Shown: piece after piece, positions 60,737 to 64,000 of the stretch
How positions within the stretch are numbered: the first letter of the stretch is position 1
Layout of the letters: every line of letters starts with the position of its first letter
From: Saccharopolyspora flava
GTDB taxonomy: Bacteria > Actinomycetota > Actinomycetes > Mycobacteriales > Pseudonocardiaceae
NCBI RefSeq assembly: GCF_900116135.1
Contig: NZ_FOZX01000004.1
Span: 124,001 to 188,000, forward strand
Length of the DNA stretch: 64,000 bases
Reading direction: 5' to 3'
The notes under the pieces: model-generated
What the model was told of the DNA's origin: nothing
What the model saw: the letters and a program-made list of their open reading frames with translations, nothing else
Database searches by the model: none
Program-made: the position numbers and the translations under genes

Positions 60737-61648
60737 TCAGGTGGGGGTGGTGGCGGTGAGGAGTTCGTCGAGGTCGACTGTGCGGGCTGTGTCGACGAAG
60801 GCCTTGGCGAGGATGGGTTCGGGGTCCCTGTCGTGGAGGACGAGGCCGATGGTCTTGCTGATCTCGGGGTCCTTGAGGGGGACCGCGCGCATGCCCTCGG
60901 GGACGCCGAAGCGCAGCAGCCAGGAGTGGGGGAGGACCGTGGCCCACGGGCCCTCGCGGACGTGGGCGTAGAGGGCGCTGATCGAGTTGGTCTCGACCGC
61001 GGGCTGGGGCCGGGCCTGGGCCTGCTCGAAGACCGAGTTGAGGATGCGCCGGTTCTGCATGTCCTCCGACAGCAGGCACAGCGGCAGCTCGGCCGCCTCC
61101 GCCCAGGTCGCGCTGTCGCGCTCCTCGAGGTCGTCCTCGGCGGCCAGCAGCAGGTAGCGCTCGTGGTAGAGCGGGACCGTGCGGACGCCGGTCAGCGGCT
61201 CGTTGTCGATGTAGGTGACCCCGACGTCGAGCCCGTACTGCGACAGCCCCCGCTGGATCTCGATGGAGGTCATCGAGCTCACCTGCACCCGCACCCGGGG
61301 CTGGTCCTGGCACAGCAGCGACGTCAGGATCGGCACCACGCACAGCGCCGTGGGGATGCAGCCCATCCGCAGCCGGCCGCTGAGCCCTTCCCGCATCGCC
61401 CCGACGTCCTCGACCAGCGCGTCGCGCTCGGCGAGGATGCGGTAGGCCCACTTGAGGATCCGCTCTCCCTCGGGGGTGAACCCGATGAAGCGGTTGCCGC
61501 GCTGGATGATCTGGACGTGCAGCTCGGCTTCGAGCTTGCGGATCGCCGCCGACATCGCGGGTTGCGAGATGTAGCAGGCCTTCGCGGCGCGGGCGAAGTG
61601 CTTCTCGCGCGCGAGGGTGGTCAGGTATTCCAGTTGCCGCAGCAGCAT
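60737..61648 (-). CDS. LysR-family transcriptional regulator
   Basis: 303 residues. HTH: LRQLEYLTTLAREKHFARAAKACYISQPAMSAAIRKLEAELHVQIIQRG. The effector domain has RLRMGCIPTALCVVPILTSLL and LDVGVTYIDNEPL. This branch (HTH with KHFARAAxACxxSQPxLS) includes regulators of formate dehydrogenase and cyanate-type genes. The target here is unknown; the pqq side regulator at 61930 diverges from it. Confidence 0.85.
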   Translation of the reverse strand: MLLRQLEYLTTLAREKHFARAAKACYISQPAMSAAIRKLEAELHVQIIQRGNRFIGFTPEGERILKWAYRILAERDALVEDVGAMREGLSGRLRMGCIPTALCVVPILTSLLCQDQPRVRVQVSSMTSIEIQRGLSQYGLDVGVTYIDNEPLTGVRTVPLYHERYLLLAAEDDLEERDSATWAEAAELPLCLLSEDMQNRRILNSVFEQAQARPQPAVETNSISALYAHVREGPWATVLPHSWLLRFGVPEGMRAVPLKDPEISKTIGLVLHDRDPEPILAKAFVDTARTVDLDELLTATTPT

Positions 61649-61929
61649 GCGGGCATGCTAGTCCCGCGCACGAACGCGAGGCCCGGCCCGCTGGTGGGGC
61701 GGGGTTGCGCGCGGTGATCGCCCGAAGCGGATGCGCGGTCTGCCCGTTCGGACTCCGCAACTACCCGAACGGACGGTTTTCCTTGGTGTGCAACGAGATC
61801 AATTGCACGCCTGGTCACTGGACCAAGTGGATGGCCGCTCTTGCTTCCACGTATGGCGACCCCTTAGCGTGATCGGGGTCACGCCCAGTGGGCGGTGGCG
61901 CATGTCTGGACGACGACGAGGAGGTCGTG

Positions 61930-63351
61930 ATGGCCGGCTTGGTCCCGCCGCTGGAAATCGCACCGAGCACGCCCGGCGGAGATGCGCTGACCTCCACCTC
62001 CGCCGTCGCCAAGGCCTGGGAGGCCTTCGCCACCGGTGACGACGTCACCGCGTCGGTGCGCCCCGAGATCCTCGCCTCCTGGTACCGCTGCCGAGATCAG
62101 TACGAAGTGGACCCGGGACTGGACGCCGCACCACCGGCCCCCGGCCACCACGACCACGGACCGGACAACGACGTCATCTTCACCCAGCTCGGCGGGCTGG
62201 GAGCACTGGCGGGCCGCGACGTCGAGCTCGACGGCGGGGTCGTGGCGGTCACCGACGGCACCGGGCGCATCCTCGGCACCTGGGGCGACCCGTCGACCCG
62301 GCGCCGCGCCGAGATGTCGAACATGGCGCCCTGGTCGTCGTGGTCGGAGAAGGCCACCGGCACCAACGGGATGGGCACGTCCTTCGAGGTCGCGGGCCCG
62401 GTGACGGTCACCGGACCCGAGCACTGGTGCGAGGGGCTGCACCAGTGGGACTGCGCGGGCATCGCCATCCGCGACGTCGTCACCGGATCGGCCATCGCCT
62501 CGATCAACATCTCCCGGTGGGGCGCGACGCTCTCCGAGCAGGTCCCGACCTGGCTGCGCACCGCCGCGGCCGGCATCGAGCAGGAGATCCACCGCAGAGC
62601 CGTCGGCGAGGCCCGGCGCGCGGTCGCCGCCTTCAAGCAGGAGCGCACCGACTCCACCGGCCCGCTGGTCGCCCTGGACCGCGGCGGCAAGATCATCGCC
62701 GCCAACGCCGCGGCCCTGGCCATGCTGCGCCTGCCGGGCGACGCCCCGGCCTCGCGCGGCGCGCTGGAACCCGGCGAGCGCTCCTGCCCCGAGATCCCCG
62801 AGCTCGACGACGTGGTGCGCTGGGCCGCGAGCCGCGCCGCGCAGAATCCACAGTGGAGCGGCTACGCCCAGCTCGGCGTCGCCGCCGAAGGAACCATGCC
62901 CGCGACGCTGCGGCCCATCACCGAGGCCAACCGCGTCGTCGGGATGCTCTGCGCCTTCGGTCTCCAAGAGGGCGAACCGTACGGGCGCGCGGGAGAGGGC
63001 GCCGCGGTGCCGATGCCCCCGCGGGTCATCGGGATACGCAACGACCGCCTGGTGCTGCTGGCCCCGTCGGAGATCCGCTACGCCGAGGCCGACCGCAACA
63101 CCGTGTGGCTCAGCACCGACCGCGGCCGGATCCTGGCCGCCACCAGGGGACTGGACCACGTCGACCAGGCGCTGACCCGCCACGGGTTCCGCCGCGTGCA
63201 CCGCCGGTTCCTGGTCAACCTCCGCCGGGTCGCCGAGGTCGAGCGCGGCACCAAGGGCGAGCTGTTCCTCGTCACCGACCCCCGGGTGCCCGAAACGGTC
63301 CCCGTCTCCCGGCGTCACGCGCCGGAAATCCGTCGCCTCTTGGGCGTTTGA
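61930..63351 (+). CDS. GAF-domain regulator with LytTR DNA-binding domain
   Basis: 473 residues from ATG 61930, behind GAGGAGG. The N-terminus (about 25-225) resembles the AcoR/GAF sensor region: ILASWYRCRDQYEVDP, then GALAGRDVELDGGVVAVTDGTGRILGTWGD, and KATGTNGMGTSFE. A PAS-like segment follows (VALDRGGKIIAANAAALAML). The C-terminal ~100 residues are LytTR: IRYAEADRNTVWLSTDRGRIL and GFRRVHRRFLVNLRRVAEVERG. An AcoR-type sensor joined to LytTR, without an AAA+ domain, is uncommon. It directly precedes pqqA and is the natural candidate to control it. Confidence 0.82.
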   Translation: MAGLVPPLEIAPSTPGGDALTSTSAVAKAWEAFATGDDVTASVRPEILASWYRCRDQYEVDPGLDAAPPAPGHHDHGPDNDVIFTQLGGLGALAGRDVELDGGVVAVTDGTGRILGTWGDPSTRRRAEMSNMAPWSSWSEKATGTNGMGTSFEVAGPVTVTGPEHWCEGLHQWDCAGIAIRDVVTGSAIASINISRWGATLSEQVPTWLRTAAAGIEQEIHRRAVGEARRAVAAFKQERTDSTGPLVALDRGGKIIAANAAALAMLRLPGDAPASRGALEPGERSCPEIPELDDVVRWAASRAAQNPQWSGYAQLGVAAEGTMPATLRPITEANRVVGMLCAFGLQEGEPYGRAGEGAAVPMPPRVIGIRNDRLVLLAPSEIRYAEADRNTVWLSTDRGRILAATRGLDHVDQALTRHGFRRVHRRFLVNLRRVAEVERGTKGELFLVTDPRVPETVPVSRRHAPEIRRLLGV

Positions 63352-63451
63352 CGAGCGGCACGCGCTGCCGGAGCGGGCGATCACGCGCAAGCTCGAACCG
63401 CACCGCTCGTAGTCCCCGCGGTGCCGCTCGTGGGCGGTTCCACGCCGCCGG

Positions 63452-63518
63452 TCGGCGATCGGTTGTCACCGCGACGACCGATCGCCGAGGCTGTGAACTG
63501 CCCGAACACGTGAACTGC
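63452..63518 (+). promoter_or_regulatory. Hairpin and direct repeats in the pqqA leader
   Basis: TCGGCGATCGGT (63452-63463) pairs perfectly with 63477-63488 across 13 bases. GTGAACTGC occurs at 63493 and 63510 (17 bases apart), the second touching the ribosome site GAGGAGG. These may be a regulator site, LytTR targets being direct repeats, or a leader structure. Confidence 0.5.
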
Positions 63519-63530
63519 GAGGAGGCATTC

Positions 63531-63605
63531 ATGACCTGGGAGACCCCTGCCTACACCGTGATCGACGTCTGCGCCGAAGTCACCGGCTACCACCACCAGG
63601 GCTGA
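63531..63605 (+). CDS. pqqA: PqqA, PQQ precursor peptide
   Basis: 24 codons, exactly the usual PqqA length. It starts MTWETPAYT, as in known PqqA (MTWTKPxxT), and has Glu16 and Tyr20 in E-V-T-x-Y. These two residues are the ones cross-linked by PqqE and built into pyrroloquinoline quinone. ATG is 5 bases behind GAGGAGG. The gene is far too short for most automated callers. pqqB begins 9 bases after the stop, confirming the assignment. Confidence 0.93.
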   Translation: MTWETPAYTVIDVCAEVTGYHHQG

Positions 63606-63614
63606 CGGTCGATC

Positions 63615-64000
63615 GTGCTCATCCACTGCCTGGGAGTCGCGGCAGGTGGCGGGTACCCGCAGTGGAACTGCGCCTGCGCCGGATGCCGTAAGGCCCGCAC
63701 AGCACCGGAGCGCGCTTCGGCGCACGCGGGCCTGGCGGTGTCCGGCACGGGCGACCGCTGGTACCTGCTCAACGCCACTCCCGACGTGCACCACCAGATC
63801 GCCGCCGACCCCCGGCTGCACCCCGGACCCGGGGTGCGGGACACACCGGTCGCCGGCGTGCTGCTCACCGACGCCGAGTTCGACCACACCATCGGACTGC
63901 TGGTGCTCCGCGAGGGCTCGGCCCTCGAGGTGCGCGGCACGGCACCGGTGCTCGCGGCGCTCACCGACCACTTCCCGGTGCGCGACCTGGTCGCCGACTA
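63615..64000 (+). CDS. pqqB: PqqB (N-terminal part; runs off the window)
   Basis: 128 codons visible from GTG 63615. It opens LIHCLGVAAGGGYPQWNCAC, the PqqB hallmark, with C-x2-C-x2-C-type cysteines (CACAGC). YLLNATPDVHHQI and LLTDAEFDHTIGLLVLREG follow, also standard. PqqB has a metallo-beta-lactamase fold and hydroxylates the cross-linked Glu-Tyr intermediate on the way to PQQ. pqqC, pqqD and pqqE should follow to the right. Confidence 0.93.
   Translation, partial: MLIHCLGVAAGGGYPQWNCACAGCRKARTAPERASAHAGLAVSGTGDRWYLLNATPDVHHQIAADPRLHPGPGVRDTPVAGVLLTDAEFDHTIGLLVLREGSALEVRGTAPVLAALTDHFPVRDLVAD

Overview
The window is GC-rich, densely packed actinobacterial DNA with many GTG/TTG starts and 4-base gene overlaps. 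The mix of mycofactocin genes, XRE/DUF397 pairs, PF04672-type SAM methyltransferases, a SigC-like sigma factor and KstR-type operators points to a Pseudonocardiales actinomycete (Saccharopolyspora/Amycolatopsis type). I saw no rRNA, tRNA, CRISPR array, prophage or intact insertion sequence. Both ends are cut: the left end falls inside mftC and the right end inside pqqB.

Region by region. (1) 1-10.3 kb is one tightly overlapping + strand operon for the peptide-derived redox cofactor mycofactocin: the end of mftC, two FadH/OYE-family oxidoreductases, a complete FixB-FixC-FixX-FixA electron-transfer set, a mycofactocin-type SDR, mftF and mftE. (2) 10.5-14.9 kb holds two tandem GT-C-like membrane proteins. 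(3) 14.9-17.3 kb is dmmA-dmmD-dmmB, a heme-dependent oxidative N-demethylase (dimethylamine monooxygenase) operon with a perfect 40-bp palindrome inside dmmA. (4) 17.4-23.4 kb contains a metal P-type ATPase with an ArsR regulator, a BlaI-family repressor, a SAM methyltransferase and small proteins. (5) 23.7-31.8 kb is a KstR-operator-bearing block: a DUF1214 protein, an SDR, a sulfotransferase and a lactate-monooxygenase-like flavoenzyme on the - strand, a divergent SnoaL protein, and cysD/cysNC for PAPS synthesis. Sulfate activation and a PAPS-dependent sulfotransferase therefore sit together. (6) 31.9-37.9 kb has an FNT channel, two XRE/DUF397 modules, a GGDEF protein and a second SAM methyltransferase. 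(7) 37.9-40.2 kb is a sigC-like sigma/anti-sigma pair split by about 1 kb of tandem and inverted repeats. (8) 40.3-53 kb carries gadB and a catabolic island (HisD-like dehydrogenase, double SnoaL, MHS transporter, bicupin, hydrolase, SDR, HpcH aldolase) with LysR, TetR and LacI regulators. (9) 53.4-60.1 kb has a secreted/anchored nuclease and an inositol- or sugar-type ABC/Idh/IolE-like operon. (10) 60.7-64 kb has a LysR, a GAF-LytTR regulator and the start of a pqq operon (pqqA, pqqB).

The main themes are two peptide-derived quinone cofactors (mycofactocin and PQQ) at opposite ends of one window, and several dispersed repeat families: 24-bp self-complementary tandem units at gene 3' ends, AGTTTT/AAAACT palindromes, a 155-bp direct-repeat element bracketing cysD, and 62-bp tandem units in a giant inverted repeat. 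Assignments rest on motif reading and gene context only; no database search was run.
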